A DNA stretch of 64,000 nt from Phytophthora sp. 'mugwort' (Eukaryota > Oomycota > Peronosporomycetes > Peronosporales > Peronosporaceae): NCBI GenBank assembly GCA_033558025.1, contig JAUCEF010000005.1, forward strand, positions 7,812,001 to 7,876,000. Reading direction: 5' to 3'. A program made the position numbers and the translations under genes. Under the pieces are notes generated by a model that was given only the letters and a program-made list of their open reading frames with translations, had not been told where the DNA came from and ran no database searches. Below, piece by piece: positions 23,066 to 35,310 of the stretch; position 1 is the first letter of the stretch, and every line of letters begins with the position of its first letter.

Positions 23066-23910
23066 TTCGGTGTAAGGTGCGCTCTTGCGGGAAAAGCCCC
23101 CCCCCCCCCTCCAGCCGCCCAGTCGCGAGCCGCTTCCTTCATCGCTGAAGCCAGCTTAGGGCATCGGCGATGAGTGAGCGAGAGATGTCAGCGTGCATCT
23201 CGTGGACATTTGCCACATTCAGCATGCTGCATGTCCTTATGCACTCTCAACAAGGGCAAGCTGCCCCAGGCGTCATCGCTCGGCATGCATCACAGCTACA
23301 GCATAAGAGCTGCATACGCATCGGGCGAGCGCCAGCATTGGCCTGATCACTCTTGTTAATTTTGATGCTCTTGAACGTCTCCAGCAGCATGTCGGCATCC
23401 GAGCGGGAGAGCGCGATAGCAAGGCTGACCCCGGGGAGGTAGCGAGGCATGGCGGCATTGGGTAGGTGGTTGGATGAAAGGGGGAATGGTTGGGCCAAGT
23501 GCGCTGAGATCAGATCTCCTGATTCTATTGGATAAAAGTAGCAAAATAAAGCCTATGGATTGGACAATCTTTTGTTTTCGGATAAGTGTCGGGTTGCCTT
23601 TGCCGTGCTGGCAAGCGATTAACAGTATTGAGGGGGATGATTGAATGGTGGCCGAGAAAGCACAGTGCTAGAGGGAAGTGCTGGTAGTATACTTTGATTG
23701 CTGGTCGCATAGCGTTCGGTGCCAAGAGTAGCTCTCTATTGATATGGGTGAATAATATTGTCTCTCCGACCAAACTTGATCATAGTACGGTGCATATTAG
23801 CCAATGCAATTCTTCTCTGATTCGTTTAGCCAATGAAAAGCTTCAAAGCGTTTGGCAAGTCAAACCGCTTCAAATGTTTTAGTTTCATTCAATAAAAACG
23901 GAAAAGATGT
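23066..23910. other. spacer plus diverged 5' flank shared with the second Crypton copy
   Basis: From about 23690 the sequence is roughly 80% like the reverse complement of 50340-50560, the matching flank of the inverted Crypton copy. An 83-codon minus-strand stretch at 23247-23498 has a Cys cluster (LLCCSCDACRAM) but no assignable family. A run of 13 Cs lies at 23097-23109. Confidence 0.5.
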
Positions 23911-24402
23911 TGCAGTCGGAAGCATAGCGATTCCGACGTATCTGGTCGGAGCTGATGCCCAGATATGTGTATCGTGCTACAAACGTGTGGTGTGCCACGT
24001 ATCGCACGCATATTTGCCGCCTCTCCGACCAATAACGATGAACCTGAACGACTTGAAGCTCACCTGTCACGCCACTCCGTCGCTCAATACTTCCTCTAGG
24101 TGAAGTGCTGGCTGCTGGACGAGTATCCTGTCCAAGGCGGCACTGTAGCACGGCAGCTGCTGAGCATGGGGCGCACGCCTGAGAAGCACTGCATCAAGCG
24201 CAAAAGTGGTGGATTTGTAAAGAAGGCGGTTGCACGCACGAAGGAGGATTCCAAGAAGATGACAAGCTATTTGTATTGAACGGCTAGCTACGCGTAGGAC
24301 TACCAAAATATAGCTCTGTTATGCCTCTTGTGGTACCTCTTTAGCCGCGCTTCGGACCTGACCTTCGTTCGGAAGCAGCAGCTCTAAATAGGTGCTGGCG
24401 GC

Positions 24403-25803
24403 GTGTTCTTCATCCGCATGAAGACGTCGTACGAGCAGGCACTGTCACTCTCCCCCGATGCTGACTTCGCGACTTGTCCGCTGCTGGCTCTCGCGCTGGC
24501 TTTGATTACGCAGGAATCGCCGTGCGCAGCTCTCCTCAAACACTTGCAAGTGCAGCCGAAAGACGTCCCCGTTGAGCTGACCGACGCCATCCCGCTGCTG
24601 GACCTGCTTGAGGACAGCGGCACCCTGGGTTCTTCTCAGGCGCCGACGAGAAGCAGCACAGTCCGCACGACGCCGATGATCGGTATCCACGCTCTTGTCA
24701 ACCGCTTGCTCGATCATTTCGCTAGACCCGCTGTAGTGGAAAAGGCGCTAACCTCTCATTCGTTTCGACGCGGTGGTGCTCAGCATTCCAACGGGTGCTC
24801 AAAGTTGATGGCGCAGTGGATCTTCGATCGCGGAGCCTGGAACTTAGCCACAACGAATAAAGCCTGCGCCTCCGTCTTCAATACTCCGAAAGAAAATCAT
24901 CAACTCACGAAACTACTGAGCGGAATGGTGCCAAAGCAAGCCTCTGTTCTTCCGTCGCTGGAAGTCTTCGACTCGGCCACACAAAAACAGATTAGGGAGG
25001 CTAATCACAAGCTCTTCAACGCGAGTCATGCGCTGGGTAACAAGGCCTTCAAGGTTTGCGCTGGTGTGAGAGATATGCTGACAGCAACCATCATCATCCA
25101 CGACCCATCGCTGATGAAGACCAACGTGCAGGGGCCAGCGATGACGACGATCCAGCGCTATGCCAAGGCCTCTGGTGTGACCACGTCGAACCTGCTTGCT
25201 TGGTCACAGAAACTTACGAGGTCTGCTGCACCCGCTCACACCACCGCGGACGTCCTGACGGAAGGAAACATGAAGACCAAAGATGCGTTCGATTATCAGA
25301 CTGCATTGATAGAAAGGTTAATCGAGGTCAACTGTCGCCTCGAGGCTCGAGTCATCTTGCTAGAAGCTACAAGCATCGATACTGGAAAGAGTACAGCAGG
25401 ACACCGTGGTGGTCAAGCAAAGCGGACAAGAGATGAAGATGAAAACGTACTAGTGAAGCGCCGACGCTGATCGAAGACGATACCTCTCGTCGACACCTCT
25501 TTTGCGATACACGCAGTTCCACGTGGATGGCGGAGTACTAACAAGCACAAGAAGTCGGACGCCAAGCAGCTCGTGACCTCCATGCAACTCTTCATTGAAG
25601 ACGGATACGCGCTCGACGAGTCGTTACCGAGCTACAAGGATAACGTCCGCCATCTTGGAAAGCTAGCGTCAAGCAAAGTCTTGGCATACCTCCGCGCACG
25701 AAACGTATCGTCAACGAGATCTAACGCTGTGCTCGAGGAGATTCATCGGCTGCATCGCCAGGGAAGCCTCAACGACCTCATCAGCGCCTCCCACCACCGG
25801 TAG
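24403..25803 (+). pseudogene. Crypton tyrosine recombinase, one in-frame stop
   Basis: One frame of 467 codons is interrupted only by TGA at 25468-25470. The core marks are RMKTS, DADFATCPLLALALAL and TSHSFRRGGAQH (the HxxR box of tyrosine recombinases). The segment after it reads GAWNLATTNKACASVFNT; in related oomycete proteins, as I recall them, a Tyr stands where Ser/Ala stands here (A-Y-V-F), so the nucleophile may be gone. After the stop come KHKKSDAKQL and MQLFIEDGYALDESLPSYKD, a C-terminal domain also seen as a separate relic at 53088-53288. The beginning of the catalytic domain is lacking. Confidence 0.7.
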
Positions 25804-25968
25804 AATTGTAGACCCTACGCCACTCCATCACCACGGCGCACTCAGGCCGCTTCTGTAATGCAACACGTCATATTCACCCGTATCCTTGTGGTCGGTGCCT
25901 CCGTAGATGTCGTTCGCTTGGAGGTCTGCCACAGTCAATAGACCATAGATAAATTTTACCGGTGGAAT

Positions 25969-26030
25969 CGAACCACCTCCTTCCCTTTCGGAAGCTCTTC
26001 CAATGAGCTACATCGGTGGTTGTGGTTGTG
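25969..26030 (-). repeat. tRNA-like (SINE-head-like) sequence in Crypton copy 1
   Basis: Read on the minus strand it has an A box (TAGCTCATTGGAAGAGC) and a B box in a perfect T arm (GGTGGTTCGATTCCACC). The anticodon arm is about six bases too short and the acceptor stem does not pair, so it is not a working tRNA gene. Confidence 0.6.
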
Positions 26031-26072
26031 GTGGTGGTGGTGGTGTGTGTGTGTGTGTAGGGGGGGGGGGGG
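26031..26072. repeat. compound microsatellite and 13-base G run
   Basis: GTG-type repeats are followed by GT repeats and 13 Gs at the 3' side of Crypton copy 1. The matching place in copy 2 (48217-48228) has only the C/G run, so the GTG/GT part expanded after the copies split or was lost in copy 2. Confidence 0.8.
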
Positions 26073-26095
26073 TAGACGAGAACATCGCAGGGGAT

Positions 26096-26976
26096 ACAGG
26101 CAACGACCGGCAAACACACTACCTGATGGACTCCATCGGCCAAGTTCAGGACCGATTTGAAAACAACGCCACATCATAATAAAGACGTTTAATTGGTTAA
26201 AACTAAAACTTATATACTCATAAGAACGGTAATGCACACATTCAGACCAAAATGTGCAAAGACGAAGTAAATATATTGTTATACTAACCTTATAAGTTAT
26301 GTAACAAGGACAAAAAGACATTCGACGGCTGATTTCAGTATGGCACGAGCTCAGTTGGCCCAGGGCAGCACCTCGGAAAATTTACTAACAGTAATAAGTT
26401 AGGTGGAATTGATTTGTGTTCATATTGGGGTTAAACGTCAACCATAGTTCTTTTTAAAAACAATTGTCCGTCATATCCAGCCAATTATAGCAACTAAAGC
26501 AATAGTCGCTCTCTGGGCATCCCCCCTGTGCTTTTGAAAGTGCATGATCATCTTCGGTTCTGTGGCAAACAGCCATTTTAAATTAAAATATGCAAACATT
26601 CCGTAATTTTGATTGGCTAAAAAGATCTGTTTTTTTAGGCTCTCGTTATTTAGCCCGTCTGGGGGAAATGTGACGAGGCATCTATGCCCAATCATGCCAG
26701 TTGATCCCGACTGGACCCGATCGACAAAAGAGCCAGATCTTGTCACCAAGGGAGAGGCGTGACCATTGTATACGAGCCCAGCCCGTATATTCGGATGCTC
26801 TCCAGATTCGCAGCAACCAGTCACTCGGACACCTCAACTGTGGCAGAACCTTCGTGACAACAGCATGTCCATACAGACGGCAAGTAGTTAAGACCGCGTT
26901 GGATCGCAAAAAATTAACATACAAATACCACAAAGACGCAACTGAAGTAGATACACAAGGAAAACTAATTGATATG
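26096..26976. other. AT-rich spacer, no supported gene
   Basis: No conserved frame. It lies between the Crypton copy and the Ulp1 end of the MULE and may include the terminal region of the latter; I could not find its partner repeat. Confidence 0.4.
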
Positions 26977-27448
26977 TTAAGTGCAGATGCAGAGGTATCT
27001 GTAGCGCAAGTACTGGAGCTTCTTTCTGCTGAGGAGACTAAGCGGATCAGCACCGGAGAACATCTCGAAGACTAGCAGGATGCACACACCGCAGTTATAG
27101 CTATCAACTTGTACCCAAGATCGCTTGGGTATTGGCGGACTCTGTACTTCCTCGGAGCAAAGTCTGGTAGCAACGTAGTCAGCTTTCTGCCACCACACGC
27201 ACTGCGACGATATAGCTCGACGACATTGGGTCGTAGATAGCCACATCCTTGAGAGGTATGTCTATCATGATACTACACCAGTGCTGTCTGTTGCAGCATA
27301 ACGGGATCAATATGTTTTCGTGGACACACCGGCGAACAAGTTTTGCCAGATCTATCAGTGAAACCGACATCGCGCCATCGTCGAGAGGACCAATAACGTT
27401 GGGGGCGATGACGATGACGTCTGGCCTCGCATTAAACAACTTCTCCAT
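26977..27448 (-). pseudogene. Ulp1-type SUMO protease domain of the MULE
   Basis: The catalytic His and Trp are in NRQHWCSIM, the Asp in YDPM, and the Gln and Cys in QVDSYNCGVCILL. One frame change separates the His/Asp half (27448-27179) from the Cys half (27246-26977). By family it would remove SUMO-like modifiers; in transposons the role is unknown. Confidence 0.65.
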
Positions 27449-30420
27449 GACATTTTTTATCGGTGTGTCACTGAGCTGCGCTTTGCCGACGAGTTCGAGA
27501 ACTTCGGCCTGTTGTCAGTTAACAACATCCAAAACTTGGTAGGATGTTGGCATCTGGATTGAGAAGTCGATCGTATTGACCCAAGAGGTGGCCTTGACTA
27601 CGTGCCTGATTGTCTTCATTTCCTAATACCACTTGCTCATTATTTTCACTGTATCAGTTGAGTATACTCCGTAGACAATGATATCCAGTGCCACGTTCTT
27701 CCCAGACAGCGCCCTTTGATTGGCTTGCAATGCTGTCACTTTTGCGTTGCATATCTGGATCTGTTCTGGCGAAAAATGTGTGTAATTGACTTTGGTTCCG
27801 TCATAGGCTTAGAGGCGGGAAGACTGATAATCTCGCGTGCGGTCGGTGCTTTAAACTTGGTTCCATAGTCAAACACCTTGAATCGGCATAGAAGAGATGC
27901 TGACGAATCGTACATTGGGTCGGTAGATAACGCGTCGTGCACTGAAGCAAGCCTTAAGTTGGATGAGAACATATCTGAGTCTGCTTCAGCCGTGACGACT
28001 GCCTGGTTGCGGGCAACTTTCTTAGCCTTGGCCGTCCGCTTTGGTCTTCCGCGAGACTTTGACGGGCATGATACATCGAAAGGCCTATCATATGCAAGTG
28101 TCAACGTTGTGCAATAGTGAGCTTTTAATACAGATGCTGGCTGGATGCCCGACCTATCCGTCTCGTCCGTTTGGATGCCCAACCCGCCCGACTGCATGTC
28201 AGATCCACTCGACTCGTCGAACTGGTCTTGCGCCTCGATATCCAACTGCCGTAATGAACTACAGGCGATGATGGATACTATGCTAGGTTGTGTTTGAGAC
28301 TCCACGTGGCTGGACGACCAAGTGCATTGCTCACTTTCTATTTGTGTGGAAGCACACGATGTGTCTGGCTGCCGCTCGACCACTTCATCATACGGAGGTG
28401 TCGTTCTTGACTCAGCTCCAAGATGAATGTTTTCCTCGGGCTCAATAAGATTGAATTCGCCCTTCTTGAACTGGCGAGATACTTCCTAAAGATATATCAT
28501 TGCCGGTCGGTATCGTGGCACACCTAAGCCAGCCATCAAATTGCATATCTCATTTGCAACTGGCATGGCCTCGCGGAACTTGCGATTGGAGTCCCACGGG
28601 CGGTCTTCGCCAAATAAGACACGTCTCACAGCGAACGAAGGCGTATCCACGGTGGTTGTGTCGATCTCCAATGCTGAACGAATAGTCGACAGCAATCAGC
28701 GTCGATTCAACAGTTGAGTTGGTATCACAGTTTCTTTACCCAACGTTTTCGGAGGAAAAATACGTGTCGACATGGGTGTACCGACTGCTCATGAATAAAC
28801 ACGAACAGACCCAATCTCGCTTTGATACAGAATTCTCCGAGTTTATCGAGTGCATCATCGTCCATGCATGTGCTCTTTAATAAAACATATATCTGGGCAC
28901 CCCCCGTAAAAGGAATATGACGCACGGGCAAGCGCGTACGCGTACTGGTCGTGTATGGGCTCACATGCTTGTTCCTTTACGCCATTGGCCACTAGTATCA
29001 TCTCGCCGTAGTATGCTGTGTGTTGCACGTTCACGGTTTTGTAGAGTTGCCCAATAAATCGTGTCGCTTGGAGGCTCTGGTAGTCCGCGATCGACGCAAT
29101 ACACTCCTCAACCGACATGAACGAATCCACCCACTCCTTCAACTGCTTCCAGGAGGACTCCAACCTGTTATTGATATTGTTATCCAGTGTCACCGTATTC
29201 TGGCGCTTATGGGCACACCACATTTCACGACAGGTATTCCAATCCTTGCGAAAATATGTCACGAAAGGGTGTTCGTCTTCTATGCGTGTATCAATTTCTT
29301 GTGGATCTCGAGCTCATCTGTGCCAGATTCACGTCTGACTGAGCTGATAACACAACCGTCGGGGACCAATGCACCACCTCTGCGCGGGTGACTGTATTAG
29401 TATAACCAATAGATACTAGGTCGACCAGATAGCGAAAGTGCTTGTCGTATTTCATCTCTGTCTTCGCGTACACGAGCAGACTCATAACACCTCTAAGCTG
29501 ATCCTTTTGCCAAGCTCTGAAGCCACAGTCGGATGACGCGATCTCCCTCCGCAGGTACTTGAGCATGTCAAATTGGCAAAGCAGACCACTTACGCCAGGG
29601 AAAGCCATCTTCAGCACCGACATCTCCGTAAAAGCTTTGTCGATCAGCACACACTGAATCTTGGTCCAAGCCGGATTGTTCCGTTTGAACTCCTCCAAAG
29701 CCGTCAATAATGTCGGTCATCTTTCATCCTGCAGAAGAGAGTGCTGAACGAATTAGCCCTTCCCAAAAGTATCGTGCGCCATAAACGAGAACACCTTGTC
29801 CTTCAAGCGATTCGTGCCGTGCGTTGCATCGATGAGGAGCACTTCCGGGAATTGATCGAAGAGCGCGCGCGTGTGCTTGGTTTGTAATGTGATGCATGTG
29901 CCAACTCTCTATGTCGAAAGCAAGCACAGTCAGCATAGCATAGATGCCCACTACAATATTATAAGCACATCATACCTTATGATTCACCTCGTCAATGAAT
30001 ATACGCCCAACATTCCTGACTGTTCACCGAACTCCGTCACCCACTTCTTCAAGCGTTTCCCACTGTTACTCGGACCATATCGGCTTCACGATGCTTTAAC
30101 TTGCGAATCAAGTTGTGAATGTCTTGTGGTGTCGGATTACTGCCGGAGTTGTCAGTGATGAATTTGAGAATGCTGGTCTTCTTCGTAGCAGCCTTCCGTA
30201 GCTCATAGACAGTCTGTATCGTGGCGTTATCGACCGATATACGGTTGGATGGATGCTGCCTGAACGCATACTCAGTGAGGCGGTGGTTGTGTTCAAGCCA
30301 CCGCCTAGTAGCTTCACTGCAAACTTGTTGGTAGCCACATCCACAATCTGTACACACGCATTGATCTAGAGATAGAAAAACAGCAACGTTGATCGGCGAG
30401 GTATAAGTTATCATAACATT
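26977..30420 (-). mobile_element. Mutator-like element (MULE) coding region with Ulp1 protease, decayed
   Basis: The minus-strand pieces from right to left give a full MULE series. There is a zinc-ribbon/FAR1-like N-terminus (CTDCGCGYQQVC, RWLEHNHRL; 30414-30049) and a MULE transposase core (AFTEMSVLKMAFPG and FDMLKYLRREI at 29707-29291; MTYFRKDWNTCREMW at 29262-28855). Next come an FGEDRPWDSNRKFREAM segment (28695-28486) and a Ser-rich part with an AT-hook, SRGRPKRTAK (28383-27736). It ends in an Ulp1 (C48) cysteine protease domain (27448-26977). Frames change between the blocks and stops lie between some, so it is a relic. MULEs that carry Ulp1 domains are known in oomycetes and plants. Confidence 0.75.
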
Positions 30421-31285
30421 TACCCGAACGAACCCGATCTAGCCCTAATGACCCCGATCACGCCCGAATGACACCGGTCACGCCCGAGCTAGCCATATCA
30501 TACCTGCACCTGGCATCCAGAGCTCCGGACTCCTGTCGCGGCCGCTTATCGCTTGCTTGCGACTTGTATTTTCCATAGTACGTGCAGACGAACGTCTTCG
30601 CATATTGAACCCAGGCTGGAGGTATCTTAGAAGCCGAGGATTGCGTCGCATCAATCCTAGTGTTTCATTCCGTCACTGTTGTTAGTTCGACGCCGGAAAA
30701 CCTACAAAACATGATTAACGGTAAGCCCGAAACTAATTGTCAGTCATATTAGATACATGGTAAGCTTAGCTGGAACGTCTGAGCTGCGTAGTCGGCCAGG
30801 CACTTGTCGAGGACCTCCCATGATTCGAACACTCTCTCCCGGGCGGCGATGCTATGACACGGGTTTGCGTACCGCCCTCGCTGGTGCTGCTCATTGTTTC
30901 TGACGACTCTGCAGCACCCGAACTAGACGGCGGCTGCCAGTCTCCAGCAGAGTCCTCGGACTCTCCGCCCTCGCTGGCCTCGATCTCATCGCCCGCTGGG
31001 GGCCGCTTCTGGGCGGCGCGTGAGTGTAGATCCCTAATTCTCTCGCCGGAGGCCACGCGTCGCGCCAAAAGGGGGGATTTGTTGTGGCTGGCAACAGTAT
31101 ACGCTTTGCACACACTATACCTTGTACGGATACGGAAGAAATCAGCTAATCGGATACTCCTGGAAGATGTGCCAGGAGAAGGTTTACCCAGTCAGGCAAA
31201 ATACACACTTTCTTTTTATTATTTAAACTTAGGAGTACCACTTTCTCGTGGCGTAGTTTGCTGTCGGGGATTTGCCGGTCGTTGT
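30421..31285. other. spacer with short degenerate repeats
   Basis: Near 30425-30500 a motif like CCCGATCACGCCCGA recurs imperfectly. The long open frames at 30766-31345 overlap on both strands in GC-rich DNA and lack any domain, so no gene is called. Confidence 0.4.
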
Positions 31286-31600
31286 CTGGATGATCGATGG
31301 GGAATTAACGACAACAGTTCTTTGCGTAAGCGACAACCCTCTTAGAAGTGCCATGGGCACAACCCCTCAATTTACCAGGCCAGGTGATCAATCGATTACT
31401 GGCAAATGGCGCAGTCAAAATTGCACGTGTGCCACTCATTCGCAATATGTAATTTCGCCTGCTACCTATCAATGAGCCAATCCTTTGCGAGTTTATTTAC
31501 GGGCCATATGTCATTCTCCGAAAGCCTCCACAACTTGGTGCGATATAAATTCTGCGATATGATCGGATACTAGTCGGAAATGCGGCGACGGTCGAAGTCA
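31286..31600 (+). repeat. dispersed repeat (partner at 47861-48191)
   Basis: About 315 bases match the reverse complement of 47861-48191 at an estimated 85%, for example GGGGAATTAACGAC, GGCGCAGTCAAAATTGCACG and GCCTCCACAACTTGGTGCG. No coding capacity was seen. It may be an LTR or MITE fragment. Confidence 0.75.
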
Positions 31601-31920
31601 CCGCATGATATTATCATGACGACTTCGCCGTCGCCGCATTTATCGTATACCGTACTATTAATACTAAAAATTCGTGACAACTCTGCTTGGAATTATGGAC
31701 GGGCAAACTTGTAGTAAGCTTAGTAGTTTCTCCAAGCCTGACTGATCATCATTCACCCAGCAATACTGTATTACCTTACTGTGCTCAGTGTTTAGGACGA
31801 GGTCGATGTAGCAAAAGCGATCAGCCAGCAGCGAGAAAAACGAGATGAGATCGAAGTGATCATACCGCTTTTTACCGATCTATTCCGCTTTAACCGGATC
31901 GCGATACCGGTACCTATGAA

Positions 31921-33002
31921 ATGGTACATGAGGAAGCCCACCAAAATCGAATCGGAGCAGTCTATCGCAGCAGAGCGCCGCCACCACCAAGGGCAGCAGA
32001 GTCATCGCCGCCACCAAGGGCAGCAAGGGCAACAGAGTCGCCGCCGCCGCCGAGGGCAGCAAGGGAGCAGGAGTGCCGCCACCAGGTTAGCTTTGGCGAT
32101 GTCAGACGCACTGAAATCTCTGCGAGTGTCTCGATTGGTCTGGTCGGAAGATCGTGTACAGACATTTGCTGCAAGCGAGGGTGATAACGTATGGGGCTGG
32201 CTTTCGCAAGATCAACGCTCGAGCTCAGCTGGCACAGCTCTGGGAGAAAGTTCGTCGCAAGCTCAACAAGAAGCACCGCTTTAACGCCTCGATCAGCCAA
32301 GTGAAGAACAAATATCAATCCTTGAAGGCGCATTTTGCGGACATCCGCGCGGACAACGTGGAGACAGGAAAGAAAGAGAAGGCAATCATGTACCCTTCTT
32401 ACTGGCCGCTGCTTGTCAACTACTTTGGTGACAGGAGAGGCCTGCGCAACCAGGACTTCGGGCAGTCAGAGCCGTTACCTTCACTCAACTCGGTGGCGGT
32501 GCCTCCTCCACTTGAGCAGCAAGACGAGATACAATCCGTAGATCCCAGCCAGTTCGAGGAGGGACCGCGGCTTAACAGCCAGCTTGAAGAGGGGCCCGTC
32601 CTTGCTATCCAGTATGAGGCGGATTCACTGCGTGCCAGCCAGCACGGGGAGGGATCGCTACCCGCCAACCCGTACAGGGTGGCTTTGCCGCGACAAGAGT
32701 TGGAGTCGCCACCACTAAGGGAAGGGGGGAATCCGGTGGCCTCCGACTCGAGTGTCCGCCATTTTTTCAGAGAGGATGGCAACATCAACTGGAACGAAGT
32801 GGATAAAACGATAGATAATGCATCCAGTGTTGGAGGTAGCAGCTCTGAGAGCGAGGACTCCGATAACGAGGCTGGCGGGACCAATACGCATGATGAAGCG
32901 ATCGCCCAAGAAATCAAGCACCATGATCAGCTCCTGAAGCGGCAAAAGATGGATCTGCCAGGTGCTCTGGTTGATTTGGTAATTCGTTGGCTTCGGCGCT
33001 AA
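31921..33002 (+). pseudogene. Myb/SANT-like Harbinger partner protein, one frame break
   Basis: The DNA-binding part starts with LVWSEDRVQTFAASE (about 32125-32175). It changes frame near 32185 and continues as ARAQLAQLWEKVRRKLNKK and ISQVKNKYQSLKAHF, then YPSYWPLLVNYFGDR (32200-32440). After that the frame is open to 33002. The tail holds four or five imperfect repeats of about 15-16 residues of the kind Q-x-EEGP-x-L-x-x-Q-x-E, then an acidic SSSESEDSDNE stretch. The break could be an unseen intron rather than a mutation. The Gln/Arg tract before it (31975-32070) comes from CAG/CGC-like repeats. Confidence 0.6.
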
Positions 33003-33117
33003 CGTTGACGGCTGGAGAGACACGAGAAACCAACGAAGTGAAGGAGCAACTTGCCAGTGTACAACAGACACAAGTGAGTATTATGAACTCATTGGACCAG
33101 CTTCGAGAAGCGGTGAG

Positions 33118-34207
33118 TCAATCCCGAGGTATAACACGCAGCCCCTGGTCTTTTTGAAGAATTAAGCGTCTGGCAAGTGATACATCTATTAGCTTAGTGA
33201 AGGCTGTACAGTCTATCTCGTAATTGTCCCGGAGCAAAAGGGAGCTCACCTCAGCTACGTCTTCATGAACACATTCGTTTTCCATGGCGCGGCGCCAAGC
33301 CTGCCTAGCCCATGCTCTCTGTCTTCCCTTGCTCACGGTATGCTTTAAGTCAATCAGCCAGTTGTGCTAAGCGAGGGTCACCACAATAGCGAATACCATG
33401 TACTCTGGTTTCTTCTGTTGAAGTGGCTGCTTGTAGATGCAAAATATACCTTTGAAGCGACCGAACGCTTGCTCGACAGTTATGCGCGTGCGGCTATGAA
33501 GGTAGTTATCTTGGCTATCTCTAGTGTCTATCGGATACGGCGTCAACAAGCGCGATGTGAGGCGATAACCTGCGCCTCCGCCGAAGATCGATCGATTCAA
33601 CACTGACTGGTCATTTTGAGCACCATTTCGTATCGAATACGACACGAACCGCTGCTGGTGACCCACATTTTTTTTTAGCGTGCCATCGACAGCCCCAACG
33701 ACCCCCCGGAAAGCCGCACATCTGCTCGAACCCGAGCTCAACGTCACGCCAACGTCCTGGCGTGTTTGGCAAATGGATGGTAGAGCCCTTGAACGTGTTC
33801 GATACGATCACAACTTCTCTGATGTACGTCAAGGCTTGACTTTTTCCAGCACCCACTTTCTGTCCGGCTGCATATCATCCGTGCGTGAGATAGTAGAGAG
33901 CTACGGCAACTCTGTCGCGTACACCACCGCGCATTAGGACGGGAAAGGTCAAATACATGTGCCCAGCGCTGTTTGATGCGGGTAACAATCTCGTCGAACT
34001 CTTGCGCGAGCAGCGCATGTTTGTCTTGAACCGCCCCTCATTGCACGAGGGGTCTTCCGACGCTGCTTTCCATGAATCCGTCCGCAGTACGTAGCGACGC
34101 AAGACAGGTCTGGGGTTGAAGCGGCCATCGCTGGCCGTGACAACGGCTACAATAGCGGCGGTCGCAGCGCAAACAACGATCTTCATGGTGCGTCTTGTTC
34201 GCTTCAT
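33118..34207 (-). pseudogene. Harbinger transposase 2, frameshifted
   Basis: The order on the minus strand is an N-terminus with PSCNEGRFKTNMRCSR and DRVAVALYYLTHG (34207-33875), VGAGKSQALTYIREVV and GSTIHLPNTPGRW (33856-33720), the first catalytic Asp in FRGVVGAVDGTL (about 33700), YRLTSRLLTPYPID, TRITVEQAFGRFKGIF (about 33460) and IVVTLA at 33367. A further minus-strand stretch at 33336-33118 (RRAMENECVHEDVAEV) looks like its C-terminal tail. There are at least two frame changes. Confidence 0.75.
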
Positions 34208-34639
34208 TTGCTGAATCTTCTCTTTTTTATCTCTGCTCCCTGGTGTACCTCTCTCTATGAGGTGCGCTTGGGGGCCGTGATGATCTCTTTGATAAAAAGA
34301 GAAACAAAAGAGATAGGACCAATCAGATTCGAGTATATCTCTGCTAACTAAAAGTTTTTTTTACATCGACCTCGCCCTTAACTGACATGTGAATAGAAGC
34401 ACCACCACCGCGATTGGCTAAAACCTGGCTTAGCACCTTCAGGTTTCTTGGCGGCGATGCGGAAAGCACATGAAACCAAGTATGCCATTCGTCATTTGAC
34501 CCTCGCGCGCAATGACTCCTGCCCATCCCGGTGTGCTCATGACGGGCTGCGCCTCTGGCGTGAAGTATGATGTGGCGCTGGCTACCTGACTGTGTGATCG
34601 CTGAGCTCGAGGAGAAAGGCGCCCGGACAAGGGCGGTGG
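34208..34639. other. spacer with no supported gene
   Basis: Only shadow frames on both strands; it may include the undetected right end of Harbinger element 2. Confidence 0.4.
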
Positions 34640-35310
34640 ACGTGACTACGCACTTAACTCCGTTGCGGCGCATTCGCTGGGCATGCATATTTGCGGCACC
34701 TTCGACGTGCTAGCTGACAACGCGGCAACGCATTTTGGTGATGGATTCACGAGATCTTGTACAGTTAGGCCTGCTACGGTCGCACAGAAGCGCTCGGGTG
34801 TTGTAGCGAGTGTTGGCTCGGCTGGCGGTTGGAAAAGCACCCTCGGGCATTGGAATGTACGGCTCGACCACGTTTCCCATACATCACACTGGCTCTTCAT
34901 GAGGGAGTGGTACTACTTCCTCAGTCGGCGCTATTACGGCTGCTTCATCTAAGTCGATTGCACCCCTCAGCAGAATCTGATGGTGGTGGAGCCCGGTGCG
35001 TTCCGAACGTATGCCTGTTGAGTCTCCGATTCGGGACTTCGCGCCGCTCATGAAGCCGGTGGCTAAGCACATCGCCAATTTCAGTGGCAAGGAGCTAGAG
35101 AATCTGGCGAAGGCGGTGCAGCTCATGATGGAAGCGTTGACTAAGACAGGACGCTGCAAAGGGAAAGCTCTGCCTATTATAGCAACTACTTCTTGGCAAG
35201 AACATGTTGAAGTTTGGACAGGACGTTCTAAAACAGAACAAGCGTGAGCTGGACGACTTGGAGGGACTATCGGGATCGACAGGCGTCGCCGACACCAAAA
35301 CGCTATAGAT
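34640..35310 (+). pseudogene. decayed short-chain dehydrogenase
   Basis: Pieces match the intact gene just downstream. They are VGSAGGW for its GSASGW (about 34820), GMYGSTT for GVYGSTK (about 34855), VEPGAF (about 34990), and MMEALTKTGRCKGKALP with LLGK-like and KRELDDLEGLSGS pieces (35125-35275). Stops and frame changes separate them, and the N-terminal nucleotide-binding part is missing. It is probably the upstream member of a tandem pair. Confidence 0.7.

Larger units (their letters stand above)
23911..26095 (+). mobile_element. Crypton-type tyrosine recombinase element, copy 1
   Basis: The limits are set by where near-identity with the inverted copy at 48197-50338 begins and ends. It contains the recombinase frame at 24403-25803 and, at its 3' side, a tRNA-like sequence and microsatellites (GTG and GT repeats, then 13 Gs) that are longer than in copy 2. 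Cryptons have no terminal inverted repeats, in line with what is seen. The N-terminal part of the recombinase seems to be missing or scrambled in 23912-24400. Confidence 0.75.
31860..34207. mobile_element. PIF/Harbinger element 2, coding region
   Basis: It shows the standard Harbinger pair: a Myb/SANT-like gene on the plus strand (to 33002) and a transposase on the minus strand (34207-33118). No convincing terminal repeats were found, so the limits given are only those of the coding parts. Confidence 0.7.

Noticed and set aside
30766..31345. Overlapping Ser/Ala-rich frames on both strands
   Set aside because: GC-rich low-complexity DNA; no domain and no convincing splice partners.
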